DNA of 64,000 nucleotides from Bacillota bacterium. Lineage in GTDB: Bacteria > Bacillota > Clostridia > Lachnospirales > Lachnospiraceae. Under the pieces are notes generated by a model, which saw nothing but the letters and a program-made list of their open reading frames with translations, ran no database searches and was not told where the DNA came from. The stretch lies in contig JAEYOQ010000059.1 in NCBI GenBank assembly GCA_023411555.1, positions 62,001 to 126,000 on the forward strand. Reading direction: 5' to 3'. Position numbers and translations under genes: made by a program. Position 1 is the stretch's first letter. Each line of letters begins with the position of its first letter. Of this stretch, positions 52,343-61,217 are shown one piece after another.

Positions 52343-53176
52343 ATGATGAAGTGTATTAGGATGAAAGTAATGGCTTTTGCTCTTGTAATGGCAGTTGCTT
52401 TAGCAGAACCGCTCACAGTACCTTTTATAGGTAATATAGCAGTAGCGGAAGCGGCAACTGTGAAAATCAGTGAATCAAAAGTAACCATGGAGGTTGGAGC
52501 AACTACAACCCTGAAAGTAACTGGCACAAAGAGTAAAGTGACCTGGAAGAGCAGCAATAAGAAAGTTGTAACAGTTACAAGCAAAGGTGTTGTAACGGCT
52601 AAATCGGAAGGTACTGCAAAAATTACAGCTACCGTAAATAAAAAGAATTATACCTGTACTGTAACAGTGATTCCGGTGGGCAATCCTTATCGAACAAGCC
52701 TTGATCAACAAGAAATTCATATGGCAGATCTCTGCTTTGTTGTTCCTGGTATATATGAGGTGTCAGGAGAAGAAACGAAGGAATCCTATATAGCAGATCT
52801 TACGATTCCTGATTCATTATCAAGTATTAAAGTAATCGCCGAGAAAACAGGCAAAAAAGCTACTTCATATAAAGAACTTAAATCGTCCTTAAGTGATGTA
52901 AGCCAAGAAGTTATACAAGAAAGTATGGATGTTACTTATGGTGTAGGTGCTGTGAAGGTATCCGATTTTAATACCTTTGAATATGAAGCAAAGAATGGAT
53001 TAAAATCCTTCGCGTATAGTTTTATGTATGATGATGGAACGAATCCATGCAGAACGATATCCTATCATCTTTCCATTGACAATTATTCAATACAAATTAT
53101 TACAACAGATGTTGAGGGATATGATGTCTACGCACATGCGGAATATCTAATTGACTCCTTGATTTATCATGAATAG
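52343..53176 (+). CDS. secreted Ig-like (BIG_2) protein, paralogue B
   Basis: The protein has 277 residues, paralogous to the gene at 51190, with the same order: signal peptide (ends near AEA-AT), BIG_2 domain (TTLKVTGTKSKVTWKSSNKKVVTVTSKGVVTAKSEGTA) and a C-terminal domain with LCFVVPGIYEV, SFAYSFMY and AEYLIDSLIY. Start is one of two adjacent ATGs (52343, 52346) behind GGAGGA. Unlike paralogue A, it has the tandem TTTCATG element and the 11-bp repeat array upstream, so the copies are likely regulated differently. Confidence 0.85.
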   Translation: MMKCIRMKVMAFALVMAVALAEPLTVPFIGNIAVAEAATVKISESKVTMEVGATTTLKVTGTKSKVTWKSSNKKVVTVTSKGVVTAKSEGTAKITATVNKKNYTCTVTVIPVGNPYRTSLDQQEIHMADLCFVVPGIYEVSGEETKESYIADLTIPDSLSSIKVIAEKTGKKATSYKELKSSLSDVSQEVIQESMDVTYGVGAVKVSDFNTFEYEAKNGLKSFAYSFMYDDGTNPCRTISYHLSIDNYSIQIITTDVEGYDVYAHAEYLIDSLIYHE

Positions 53177-53248
53177 TAAATAATAAATGCCAGTTCTGTA
53201 GGCAAAAATAATGAGCTAATAATCTTATATTATGGGATAGGGGAATAA

Positions 53249-53288
53249 TAAGAGAGAGTAATACTATAAATGGTATTGCTCTCTCTTA
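53249..53288 (+). terminator. terminator hairpin after paralogue B
   Basis: The arms TAAGAGAGAGTAATAC / GGTATTGCTCTCTCTTA have a 7-base loop and only a weak T-rich tail. Confidence 0.6.
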
Positions 53289-53360
53289 TTTACTCTTTGA
53301 TCTGGAAATTTTCCATACAGAAATCAAGGAGACTGGAAGGAATGGCCATTTATTGAAATA

Positions 53361-53389
53361 TTGATAATATATACCCCGAATGGTATAAT
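53361..53389 (+). promoter_or_regulatory. promoter of the sensor kinase gene
   Basis: TTGATA (53361-53366), a 17-base spacer and TATAAT (53384-53389) give a start near 53396, about 40 bases before the kinase ATG. Confidence 0.7.
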
Positions 53390-53435
53390 TTTAATATTGA
53401 GGCAAAATTTATGCTGTTCTAGAAAGGAAATACCA

Positions 53436-55202
53436 ATGAAAGCTAAGTTAAGACGAATGTATATAAAGATGTTCCATTCACGTACAATATTTATGCAATT
53501 GGTAACTTTTACTCTCATCGTAAGTGTAGTTCCGGTTATATTAATTGGTTTTTTCCTTTTTCAAAGAATCAGTGATATGGTAACAGAGGAATTAGTGAAT
53601 TCGCATTATCAGCTAGTTGCTCAATATACATCGAACCTAGAAGGTAAGCTATATCAATATAGGGACAGCTTAGCTGCTATTTCAAATAATACAATTATCG
53701 TGAATACCATGAGAGATAAGACAGATGAGAAAAATCCTTATATTAGGGGGAACAATGTTAGTAATGAAGTAAATAAATCCTTGAGACTTGAGAACAATGA
53801 ACTAAGAAACTGTATGATTTATTCTGATATCGAGGAGAATAAAGTATATGGTAGCAGAATCGCCATGATGGAAGGGGCTAGCAAAGAAATATGGTATATT
53901 TATAAAAAGGCCTTGGAAGAAGACTATTTCATCTACTCAGCAGTGGATGGGAAGAATATGATTCTCTCCTTGATTCAGAATATTGTACATATTGATGTGG
54001 CGAATTATAAGAAAGATTATATTGGCTTTATTAAACTGGATATATACATGAATCGGTTGTTTCAACCAACCTCTGATAGTGAACAGAACTATTCTTATGA
54101 TGTAATTGTATTAAATGGAGGAGATAATATCGTTTATTCCTCTAATCAAAGCTATAACGATATTCTTTCGGAACTATCCTACGAACAACTGAAGAATAAT
54201 AGAATTAATTATTTTAAAGACACGATGGTATGCGCTGACTACGAAGATAATTATGATCTGAAATTAATTTTTCTGTTCAATAATAGTCAGTTGAGCTTTA
54301 AGAAGGCTGAAATGGTAAAGACGATTTTGCCTATCTTTATTTTTGTATTTGTTGTAATAATGTCAACTACTTTCATTTTCACCCAAGGATTTTCTAAGAG
54401 AGTTGCTAGATTAATTAATAAAATTAAGGTTGCGGAAACCGGTGACTTAACCATTACCGAAGAATTAGAAGGCGATGATGAAATTGCTATACTAGATAAA
54501 CAGTTCAATCATATGCTTCTTAAGCTTGATAACCTAATTAAGAAAAATTATGTTCAGCAATTAGAGAAAAAGGAAAGTGAGTTTCGAAATCTACAGTTGC
54601 AGATTAACCCTCATTTTCTTTATAATACCTTAGAAACCATAAGCTCCATTGCAGCTGTGAATCAGGTATTCGTAATCTGTGATCTTTGCGAGAAGCTAGG
54701 TGAGAACTTCCGTTACAGCTTGGGTAAGAATTATGGTGAATTTGTTACTGTGATGCAGGAGCTTCAACATACTCAAAATTATGTATATATTCAAAAGACC
54801 AGATTTGGTAATAAATTTGAGGTTTTCTATAATGTTGACCCGGAAGTGGAAAATAAATTAATATTGCGATTCATTCTACAGCCGGTTGTTGAAAATGCTA
54901 TTGTTCATGGACTAAGTAACATATCAGGAAAAGGTACTTTAGAGATTTCGATTAATAAGGTAAATGATATGCTCGTCATTAAGATTGAGGATGATGGTGT
55001 CGGTATGTCTATGGATAAAGTGGAGGAACTCAATCGCTATATTAATAATGTTAGTGTTGCTGATCAAAAAAGACAGAGTATCGGTATCCGAAATGTAAAC
55101 CAGAGAATACAATTAGCCTGCGGAAATGAGTACGGGATTATTATAGAAAGCTCTGAAAATCGAGGCAGTTGTTTTACGATTAATCTACCATTGATGCAGT
55201 AA
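53436..55202 (+). CDS. YesM-type sensor histidine kinase
   Basis: The protein has 588 residues. Membrane segments at about 18-42 and 292-315 enclose an extracellular sensor region. A HAMP-like linker (KIKVAETGDLTITEE) follows. The His_kinase domain has QLQINPHFLYNTLETISSIA (H in NPHFLYN), and an ATPase with VVENAIVHG (N-box), IEDDGVGMS (G1) and SIGIRNVNQRIQLACG (G2). Such kinases pair with AraC-type regulators to control sugar ABC importers. Start is ATG 53436 behind AAAGGA. The regulator gene follows after 12 bases. Confidence 0.92.
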   Translation: MKAKLRRMYIKMFHSRTIFMQLVTFTLIVSVVPVILIGFFLFQRISDMVTEELVNSHYQLVAQYTSNLEGKLYQYRDSLAAISNNTIIVNTMRDKTDEKNPYIRGNNVSNEVNKSLRLENNELRNCMIYSDIEENKVYGSRIAMMEGASKEIWYIYKKALEEDYFIYSAVDGKNMILSLIQNIVHIDVANYKKDYIGFIKLDIYMNRLFQPTSDSEQNYSYDVIVLNGGDNIVYSSNQSYNDILSELSYEQLKNNRINYFKDTMVCADYEDNYDLKLIFLFNNSQLSFKKAEMVKTILPIFIFVFVVIMSTTFIFTQGFSKRVARLINKIKVAETGDLTITEELEGDDEIAILDKQFNHMLLKLDNLIKKNYVQQLEKKESEFRNLQLQINPHFLYNTLETISSIAAVNQVFVICDLCEKLGENFRYSLGKNYGEFVTVMQELQHTQNYVYIQKTRFGNKFEVFYNVDPEVENKLILRFILQPVVENAIVHGLSNISGKGTLEISINKVNDMLVIKIEDDGVGMSMDKVEELNRYINNVSVADQKRQSIGIRNVNQRIQLACGNEYGIIIESSENRGSCFTINLPLMQ

Positions 55203-55214
55203 GGGGGACTAAGG

Positions 55215-56822
55215 ATGAATAGAAGTATTTTAATCGCTGACGATGAAGCACTGATAAGGCAAGGAATTATAGCCAGACTAGAGTATCTTAACTTGAAGCC
55301 GGATCATCTTTATGAGGCGGAAAGCGGACTTCAGGCTATCGAGCTCCTAAAACAGCACGATGTGGATATTGTTATTACTGATATTCGAATGGGTGATATT
55401 GATGGGCTAGCCTTAATTAAGCAGGTACAACCTTTGTATCCTAAGATCCAATTTATTATCCTAAGCGGTTATGCTGAGTTTGAATATGCGGAGCAAGCAA
55501 TTCAGCTTGGTGTAAAGGCTTATTTACTGAAGCCAATATCAAATGATTCCTTAAAAAAAGCAATTGAAGATGTACTTGCTAGGATTGAGGAAAATGAGAA
55601 TCTGCAACGGACCTTGAGAGAGGGAGCTCGAACAATAGAGGAAAAGAAGGAATTTCTTTTTGATAAAAATGTAAATGAACTATTAAAAAAAGCAGACACA
55701 ATCGACGACGTTAGTGATATTTCTAGAAGCGTTTATGAAGAGTTTCCAATGGAAGACCGCTTCTTGATTGTCGCAATCATTAATATTGATGCGGAGAGCT
55801 ATGAGCAGAAATTATTTGATTATAAGGACATTGATTTAGTCAAATTTATTATTAAAAATATATTCGTGGAACTACCTTCCCAATACACCAAAAAGATTGT
55901 CGATAACATGTCCAATCGAAATCAATTATATGCTCTCTTATCACATACGAATAAAAACCAACTACGTATTGAGGTAGAAAAGCTTTTTATGAATTTGCAG
56001 AACATCCTTATGAAAAAGATGAGGATTTCTTTGACCTATGGGATCAGCTCTGCAACGGATCACATATCAGAGACTTGTAATAAGGAGGCCCAGGAAGCCC
56101 TCCTGCAAAGAATTATTCATGGGAAGTCGAATCTGTATTTCTATGATGATATTAAGATGTTATCAGATGGTCAAATTCCTGTTTCAGAGCTTCATATGCT
56201 ACGACAGTATATTGAGAGGCATGATGCAGGTAATATTGAGTTTTTGATTAATGATATTTTTTCTGATGAGAATATTAAGAAGTATAATACGACCTATATT
56301 CGTATTATTTGGGCTCGCATCATCAATATATTATTAAATGTTGCAAGCCCAGCTTATACAAGTAATACTAAAAACATGGAAAAGCTTCTAATGAACTTCG
56401 AGATATTTGATTCCTTCAAATCCATGGACGAGCTACGAAGCTATCTGTATCTGCTCATATTGGACTGCATACAGGTCAGTACAGATATCGATAATAATGC
56501 CAGGAATAAGATAAAAATCGGGATCAAATACATACAGGACAATTATAACAAGGATATCGCTATTAACGAGCTGGCCGAAAAATTTGCCATCAGTCCAAAC
56601 TATTTCTCTACAATCTTTAAAAGGGAAACAGGACAGACGACCGTAAACTATATCAAGGATCTTCGTCTGAAGAAAGCTTGTGAATACTTAATTAACACGA
56701 ATAAAAGCATTGTTGAAATCTCAAAAGAGATAGGCTATGAAGATAGTCAGTATTTCTTTCGAGTATTCAAGAAAGCAACCGGACGAACACCGCTGGAATA
56801 CCGGAGATTGCACCGAAAGTAA
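55215..56822 (+). CDS. YesN-type response regulator with AraC DNA-binding domain
   Basis: The protein has 535 residues. The receiver (1-120) has LIADDEALIRQG, VITDIRMGDIDG (phospho-Asp about 56) and YLLKPIS. A long middle region (about 135-425) without known domain probably mediates dimer contacts. The AraC-type double helix-turn-helix (about 430-533) has DIAINELAEKFAISPNYFSTIFKRETGQTTVNYI and SIVEISKEIGYEDSQYFFRVFKKATGRTPLEYR. It likely activates the transporter genes at 60206-63995. The stop abuts the stop of the convergent PHP gene. Confidence 0.92.
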   Translation: MNRSILIADDEALIRQGIIARLEYLNLKPDHLYEAESGLQAIELLKQHDVDIVITDIRMGDIDGLALIKQVQPLYPKIQFIILSGYAEFEYAEQAIQLGVKAYLLKPISNDSLKKAIEDVLARIEENENLQRTLREGARTIEEKKEFLFDKNVNELLKKADTIDDVSDISRSVYEEFPMEDRFLIVAIINIDAESYEQKLFDYKDIDLVKFIIKNIFVELPSQYTKKIVDNMSNRNQLYALLSHTNKNQLRIEVEKLFMNLQNILMKKMRISLTYGISSATDHISETCNKEAQEALLQRIIHGKSNLYFYDDIKMLSDGQIPVSELHMLRQYIERHDAGNIEFLINDIFSDENIKKYNTTYIRIIWARIINILLNVASPAYTSNTKNMEKLLMNFEIFDSFKSMDELRSYLYLLILDCIQVSTDIDNNARNKIKIGIKYIQDNYNKDIAINELAEKFAISPNYFSTIFKRETGQTTVNYIKDLRLKKACEYLINTNKSIVEISKEIGYEDSQYFFRVFKKATGRTPLEYRRLHRK

Positions 56823-57752
56823 CTAATTTAGCACAAGGGTAGGCGCTACGGCGACCAAATTCTCAATTTGAGTGTCCTTTTGATATAGCTTTGGTAATAG
56901 GATCCTTTCATTATCGAATTCTTTATAATCAATAACAAGAGGAGTTTTAGCAAAAATTTGTTTTGTTAAAATTCCTTTTTTTGTTCGCACAGTGACGAAA
57001 TACGGGTCAGAATCCTGGTAAATGTATCCGGGTTTTTTGGTGTCCTTTATCATAAAGGTGATGGTGGATTGTTCTTTGTCAAGCAGGGACTCCAGGATAG
57101 GACCCTTTGAAATCCAGGTTCTCTGACTCCGAATAGCTGTTTCTAGTTCCTCTTCAATTGCACCGCCCTCTGTTCCTTCAATGAATGTGGCGTACTGATT
57201 TTTCATATCCCATTTTCCATGCAGATCCATACCACAGGTAAATGCAAGTGGATAACCCTGTAATACTAGATCCTCCCACCATGTAAGTCCACGTTCATTT
57301 ACTTCGTGGAGAGGCTCCGGATTATTGAAGATTTCTATGAAATCAAAGGAATGAAAATCAGTGATTTTCATATCAAACCGGCAACCTCGGGCAAAGGGAT
57401 GACCATAGGAGTAGGGATGAGCAACACCTACAAGGGCACCTTTTTCTTTGGCTGCAGAAAAAAGTAACTCTGGTTTATGAAGATTGATGTTCTCCCAAGG
57501 AACATATTCCTTGAGATTAAGACAGAGGATATGTCCATAATAGGTCGTGTATTCCATACCATAGATACATGCAATCGAAAGCTCCTCTTGTTCGATAATA
57601 GCTTTTATTTTATGATGTCCTGATATCGTATTGTGATCCGTGATAGCAAAAGCATCCACCTGATCCAAAGCCATATATTCCACTAATTCACGGGGGGTGA
57701 GACTACTATCCGATTCAGTTGTATGGTTATGTAATTCTAAGCGTTTATACAT
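56823..57752 (-). CDS. PHP-domain metal-dependent phosphoesterase
   Basis: The protein has 309 residues on the minus strand. The N-terminal PHP motif gives LHNHTTESDSSLTPRELVE with metal-binding His8, His10 and Asp15, then ITDHNTISGHHKI, CIYGMEYTTYYGHILCL and VAHPYSYGH. CehA/McbA-type members act on phosphodiesters or related bonds. A C-terminal beta region (about 210-309) is less conserved. The gene lies downstream of the small gene at 57778 and was probably recruited to glycan use by the neighbouring transporter. Confidence 0.85.
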   Translation of the reverse strand: MYKRLELHNHTTESDSSLTPRELVEYMALDQVDAFAITDHNTISGHHKIKAIIEQEELSIACIYGMEYTTYYGHILCLNLKEYVPWENINLHKPELLFSAAKEKGALVGVAHPYSYGHPFARGCRFDMKITDFHSFDFIEIFNNPEPLHEVNERGLTWWEDLVLQGYPLAFTCGMDLHGKWDMKNQYATFIEGTEGGAIEEELETAIRSQRTWISKGPILESLLDKEQSTITFMIKDTKKPGYIYQDSDPYFVTVRTKKGILTKQIFAKTPLVIDYKEFDNERILLPKLYQKDTQIENLVAVAPTLVLN

Positions 57753-57777
57753 ATTGGCCTCCTTTTTGTTTTCATTA

Positions 57778-58230
57778 TCAATTTACCGAAAGAGTAACCT
57801 GGTAATTCGTATCATCCTGTATCACGTTAAAGACAACTAAGGTGAGCTTGATAACACCGTTGATGCTTTTTTGTGGGATACAGCCATCACTGGTATACTC
57901 TGGAGAATAGATCATATGGCGGGTAGTAAGCTGCTTGTGGACACCGCCGATAAAGCCATCATTCATCGTTGCCAGTGTATGAATTTCCGTCTTCATACCA
58001 TTCAGAGCATCTATGATTTTTTCATCAGAATCTGTCTCTGAGCTATACTCACCATTGCATTCCGCAATAAGCTCTGTTTTTAATTCCTCGGTGATCGTAG
58101 TATAACGCTGCTTGTCAAAAGAAAAGGCAATATCCATCTCGCTATATTCTTGGTCAAGACAAACGGTATAAGAGATCTGTCCTACGAAACCTTTGTTAAG
58201 AATACCTCCAACATTATAGATGGTTTTCAT
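57778..58230 (-). CDS. conserved protein of unknown function upstream of the PHP gene
   Basis: The protein has 150 residues, starting at MKTIYNVGGILNKGFVGQI with GGAGG six bases before (a longer frame to 58308 lacks a site). It is largely beta with an acidic middle and no signal peptide; a GCIPQKSINGVIKLTLVVF strand ends it. It resembles proteins seen next to PHP phosphoesterases and ABC systems in Lachnospiraceae, but I cannot name a family with confidence. It is the first gene of a two-gene minus-strand operon. Confidence 0.75.
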   Translation of the reverse strand: MKTIYNVGGILNKGFVGQISYTVCLDQEYSEMDIAFSFDKQRYTTITEELKTELIAECNGEYSSETDSDEKIIDALNGMKTEIHTLATMNDGFIGGVHKQLTTRHMIYSPEYTSDGCIPQKSINGVIKLTLVVFNVIQDDTNYQVTLSVN

Positions 58231-58244
58231 AATAACCTCCAATC

Positions 58245-58259
58245 TGTCGCTTTGCGACA
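58245..58259. promoter_or_regulatory. short palindrome before the minus-strand operon
   Basis: TGTCGC-TTT-GCGACA is a perfect 6-bp stem with a 3-base loop, 15 bases before the minus-strand start. It may be an RNA hairpin near the ribosome site or an operator. Confidence 0.35.
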
Positions 58260-58358
58260 AACCCATATTCATAATAAATAATAATATAATCCTACTATTC
58301 TGCTTCAATATACTACTCTTGAATTACAGATTCAAGATGAGTAAGGAAAGATATAAAA

Positions 58359-58416
58359 ATGTCCACTAAATTACGAAGATTTGTCCATTGTTATGGTGGT
58401 ACAGCTTATATAAGAT
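58359..58416 (+). promoter_or_regulatory. TGTCCA element before the metallophosphoesterase
   Basis: TGTCCA is found at 58360-58365 and again at 58382-58387 as TTTGTCCATTGT (22-bp pitch). A TAAGAT at 58411 could be the -10. The same TTTGTCCATTGT, 29 bases from a TATAAT, is before the permease gene at 60206. A likely regulator is the YesN-type protein. Confidence 0.5.
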
Positions 58417-58449
58417 TTATATAAAAATAAGATAAGGAGAAGTGACTGT

Positions 58450-59394
58450 ATGAAAAAGGAATTATATTTTAATCAAGGAAAATTCAAAATACTTCAATTT
58501 ACTGACGTTCACTTTAGCGAGGATAATGAACTGGATCATCGCACAATAAAACTGATGGAAAGGTTAATCGGTGAGGAAGTACCCGATTATATCGTCCTGA
58601 CTGGAGATACGGTGTATGGGCCCAATAATGATAAACATATTACTAAAGCACTACAACCGGTTGTTAATTCCGGGATACCATGGAGCCTTACCTTTGGCAA
58701 CCATGATACCGAGGATGGGGTGGATTATGCTCCTTTGTTTGAAATCATTAGTAGCTTACCGAATTGTATTACGTACAATGCAGATGCTTCCATCAGTGGA
58801 ACAGGAAATCATTATTGCGAGGTGAAAAATTCTGAGGGTGAGACAAGATGGGTTTTATTTGGGATTGATAGCGGCAATTACAACCGTCTTCCTGATGTAG
58901 AAGGTTATGATTATGTCAAGAAGGATCAGATCGATTGGTATCGTAATGTGATTAGAGATTTTGAGAAGGAAGGAAAACCGTTTTCTGCCCTTGTATTTAT
59001 GCATATTCCCTTACCGGAGCACAAGGAGGTCTGGGATACACAGGTTTGCTATGGTGAAAAAAGAGAAGAGGTCTGTTGTCCCCTTATCAACTCTGGCTTC
59101 TTTGCGAATATGCTAGAAGCAGGGCATACCAAGGGGGTTTTTGTAGGACATGATCATATTAATGATTATTTAGGAAGTTTATATGGGATTACACTAGGGT
59201 ATGGAAGAGCTACCGGATATAACACCTATAGTCAAGAGGGTTATAAAAGAGGAGCCAGAATAATACTACTGGATGAAGATAATATAGAGAACTTTGAGAC
59301 TTACATTCGACTCGAGGATGGAACAGTGATTAAGGATGCGAAGAAGCATGAACCAAACAGAATGGAGAATAGAGATGAAGCTGGTAACCTTTAA
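58450..59394 (+). CDS. metallophosphoesterase (calcineurin-like)
   Basis: The protein has 314 residues. The motif order is FTDVHFSED (Asp19, His21), TGDTVYGP, FGNHDTE, LVFMHIPLPEH and VGHDHINDYLG, which is the complete dinuclear metal site of the calcineurin-like family. Members hydrolyse phosphomono- or diesters. No signal peptide is visible. Its end overlaps the next gene by 20 bases. With the endonuclease-type and PHP genes it forms a phosphoester-cleaving set near a sugar transporter. Confidence 0.88.
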   Translation: MKKELYFNQGKFKILQFTDVHFSEDNELDHRTIKLMERLIGEEVPDYIVLTGDTVYGPNNDKHITKALQPVVNSGIPWSLTFGNHDTEDGVDYAPLFEIISSLPNCITYNADASISGTGNHYCEVKNSEGETRWVLFGIDSGNYNRLPDVEGYDYVKKDQIDWYRNVIRDFEKEGKPFSALVFMHIPLPEHKEVWDTQVCYGEKREEVCCPLINSGFFANMLEAGHTKGVFVGHDHINDYLGSLYGITLGYGRATGYNTYSQEGYKRGARIILLDEDNIENFETYIRLEDGTVIKDAKKHEPNRMENRDEAGNL

Positions 59395-60133
59395 TATTCG
59401 ATGTGATTATGAACAAGATGGTAATAATAACTTTGCCTTTCGTAAACAGCTAATTCTAGACAGAATAAGAAAAGAGAGCCCGGATATCATATGCTTTCAG
59501 GAGGTATTACCCCATGTTGACTTATGGTTGAAGGAGAACTTACAGGACTATAATGTGATTGGATGCGGTAGAGATGAAAAGCTGGAGGATGAGCATACAT
59601 CGATTGCTTATAAAAAGATGGAATTTAATTTATTAGAGATGGAAGTATTCTGGCTGTCAAGAACCCCTAAGATTCCCGCTTCCCGTTATGAGGATCAAAG
59701 TATATGTCCTCGAATTTGCACAGAAGCATTACTTCAGGATCTGGAGACGAAGGAGTTAATTCGTATCTATAACACACACCTAGATCATATTGGAGAAGAG
59801 TCTAGAAAGCTGAGTCTGCTTCAGATTCTGGACAAGATTGAGCTTGATAATAGAAGCTTTCCGGCACCAACTATTTTAACCGGAGATTTTAATGCCTTCC
59901 CCGATTCACCGGAGATGGAGGTGATAAGGAAGCATCCAGACCTAAGGGACTTAACAGAGGAGATCTCAGGAACCTTTCATGATTTTGGACAAATAGAGGA
60001 GCTTGAGAAAATCGATTACATTTATGCAGACAAGCGGTTTAAATATGACAAGGTATACCTATGGGAGGATTGTGAGAATGGTATATACTTATCCGATCAT
60101 TATCCAGTCTGTGTAGAAATATACACTAAATAA
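59375..60133 (+). CDS. endonuclease/exonuclease/phosphatase-family hydrolase
   Basis: The protein has 252 residues. Start is ATG 59375 (MKLVTFNIRC) with GGAGA just upstream, inside the end of the previous gene. Family motifs are FNIRCD, DIICFQEVLP (metal-binding Glu), NTHLDHIGEESR, LTGDFNAFPDSPE and SDHYPVCV (catalytic Asp-His). Members cleave nucleic acids, phospholipids or inositol phosphates, and the overall length and DHxG pattern fit small soluble members. Co-translated with the metallophosphoesterase. Confidence 0.87.
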   Translation: MKLVTFNIRCDYEQDGNNNFAFRKQLILDRIRKESPDIICFQEVLPHVDLWLKENLQDYNVIGCGRDEKLEDEHTSIAYKKMEFNLLEMEVFWLSRTPKIPASRYEDQSICPRICTEALLQDLETKELIRIYNTHLDHIGEESRKLSLLQILDKIELDNRSFPAPTILTGDFNAFPDSPEMEVIRKHPDLRDLTEEISGTFHDFGQIEELEKIDYIYADKRFKYDKVYLWEDCENGIYLSDHYPVCVEIYTK

Positions 60134-60139
60134 AAAAGT

Positions 60140-60176
60140 TTTGTCCATTGTGAGAGAATTATATCTTTTTTATAAT
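60140..60176 (+). promoter_or_regulatory. TTTGTCCATTGT element and promoter of the ABC importer
   Basis: TTTGTCCATTGT (60140-60151) is followed 29 bases later (start to start of TGTCCA and TATAAT) by TATAAT (60171-60176). It is identical in layout to the element at 58382. The motif sits where an activator would touch RNA polymerase. A YesN-type regulator is the natural candidate. Confidence 0.55.
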
Positions 60177-60205
60177 AGGTACAGACTTAAGGGAGGAGGA
60201 ACATC

Positions 60206-61159
60206 ATGTTGACTGGAAGTATAAGGCAAAGGCAGCGCAAACTTACGAATAATGCTTCACCGGTGAAAAAACTCCTGAAGTATTGGCCGCTGTATCTCAT
60301 GTTATTGCCGTGTATCGTTTATTACATATTATTATGCTATGTTCCTATGAGCGGAGTAGTATTAGCCTTTAAAGATTACTCTTTTAAAAAGGGAATATGG
60401 GGAAGTCCATGGGTAGGGCTTCGATATTTCAAAACATTTTTTACAAGCTACGACTGTATCCGTTTGATACGGAACACCTTATCGGTTGGTTTTATTAAAT
60501 GTATTTTGGAATTTCCCTTTGCAATTATTTTGGCTTTAATGCTGAATGAAGTTCGTAGTATGAAGTTTAAGAGAGTGAGTCAGACGATTACTTACTTACC
60601 GCACTTCTTGTCCTCCGTAATAATCATTACTATGATCCAAAGAGTATTAGCACCAAATACAGGTGTTATAAACCAGATTATAGGATTATTCGGTGGAGAC
60701 TCAAGTATCTTTTTTATGATGAAAGCAGAGTATTTCTTCAAATTATTGTTCACGATGGATATATGGAGGAACATCGGATGGGATTCCATAATCTACTTGG
60801 CAGCAATTAGTGGTGTGGATATGTCCCTCTATGAAGCGGCGAGTATTGATGGCTGCACAAAGCTGAAGAAAATGTGGCACATCACGCTTCCGAGCATTCG
60901 AGGAACGATTGGACTTCTCTTCATCATGGGAGTGGGTTCCCTGTTATCTTCGGGATTTGAACAAGTATGGTTATTGCGTACACCAGGAAATATGGTTTAT
61001 GCAGATACATTAGATACCTTCGTAGTACGTATCGGTTTGATGGGTGGACAATTTGGATATGCAACAGCCATTGGATTGATACAAGGTATTGTAGGACTTG
61101 TCTTAGTTGTTAGTTGTAATAAATTATCCAGGAAGTTTACGGAAGTAAGTCTATGGTAA
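60206..61159 (+). CDS. sugar ABC transporter permease (LplB type)
   Basis: The protein has 317 residues, six membrane segments, with the binding-protein-dependent transport motif EAASIDGCTKLKKMWHITLPSIRG (the EAA loop). An N-terminal basic stretch (1-24) precedes the first segment. Relatives of LplB/YtcP transport oligosaccharides or glycan breakdown products in clostridia. It is first in the order permease, binding protein, permease; an ATPase gene is not present, as such importers share one elsewhere (MsmX type). Confidence 0.9.
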   Translation: MLTGSIRQRQRKLTNNASPVKKLLKYWPLYLMLLPCIVYYILLCYVPMSGVVLAFKDYSFKKGIWGSPWVGLRYFKTFFTSYDCIRLIRNTLSVGFIKCILEFPFAIILALMLNEVRSMKFKRVSQTITYLPHFLSSVIIITMIQRVLAPNTGVINQIIGLFGGDSSIFFMMKAEYFFKLLFTMDIWRNIGWDSIIYLAAISGVDMSLYEAASIDGCTKLKKMWHITLPSIRGTIGLLFIMGVGSLLSSGFEQVWLLRTPGNMVYADTLDTFVVRIGLMGGQFGYATAIGLIQGIVGLVLVVSCNKLSRKFTEVSLW

Positions 61160-61217
61160 AGTGAATGCTCTCTACTGCTTCAAGAGCGCAGAGATACATA
61201 TAAAAAGGAGGAACATT

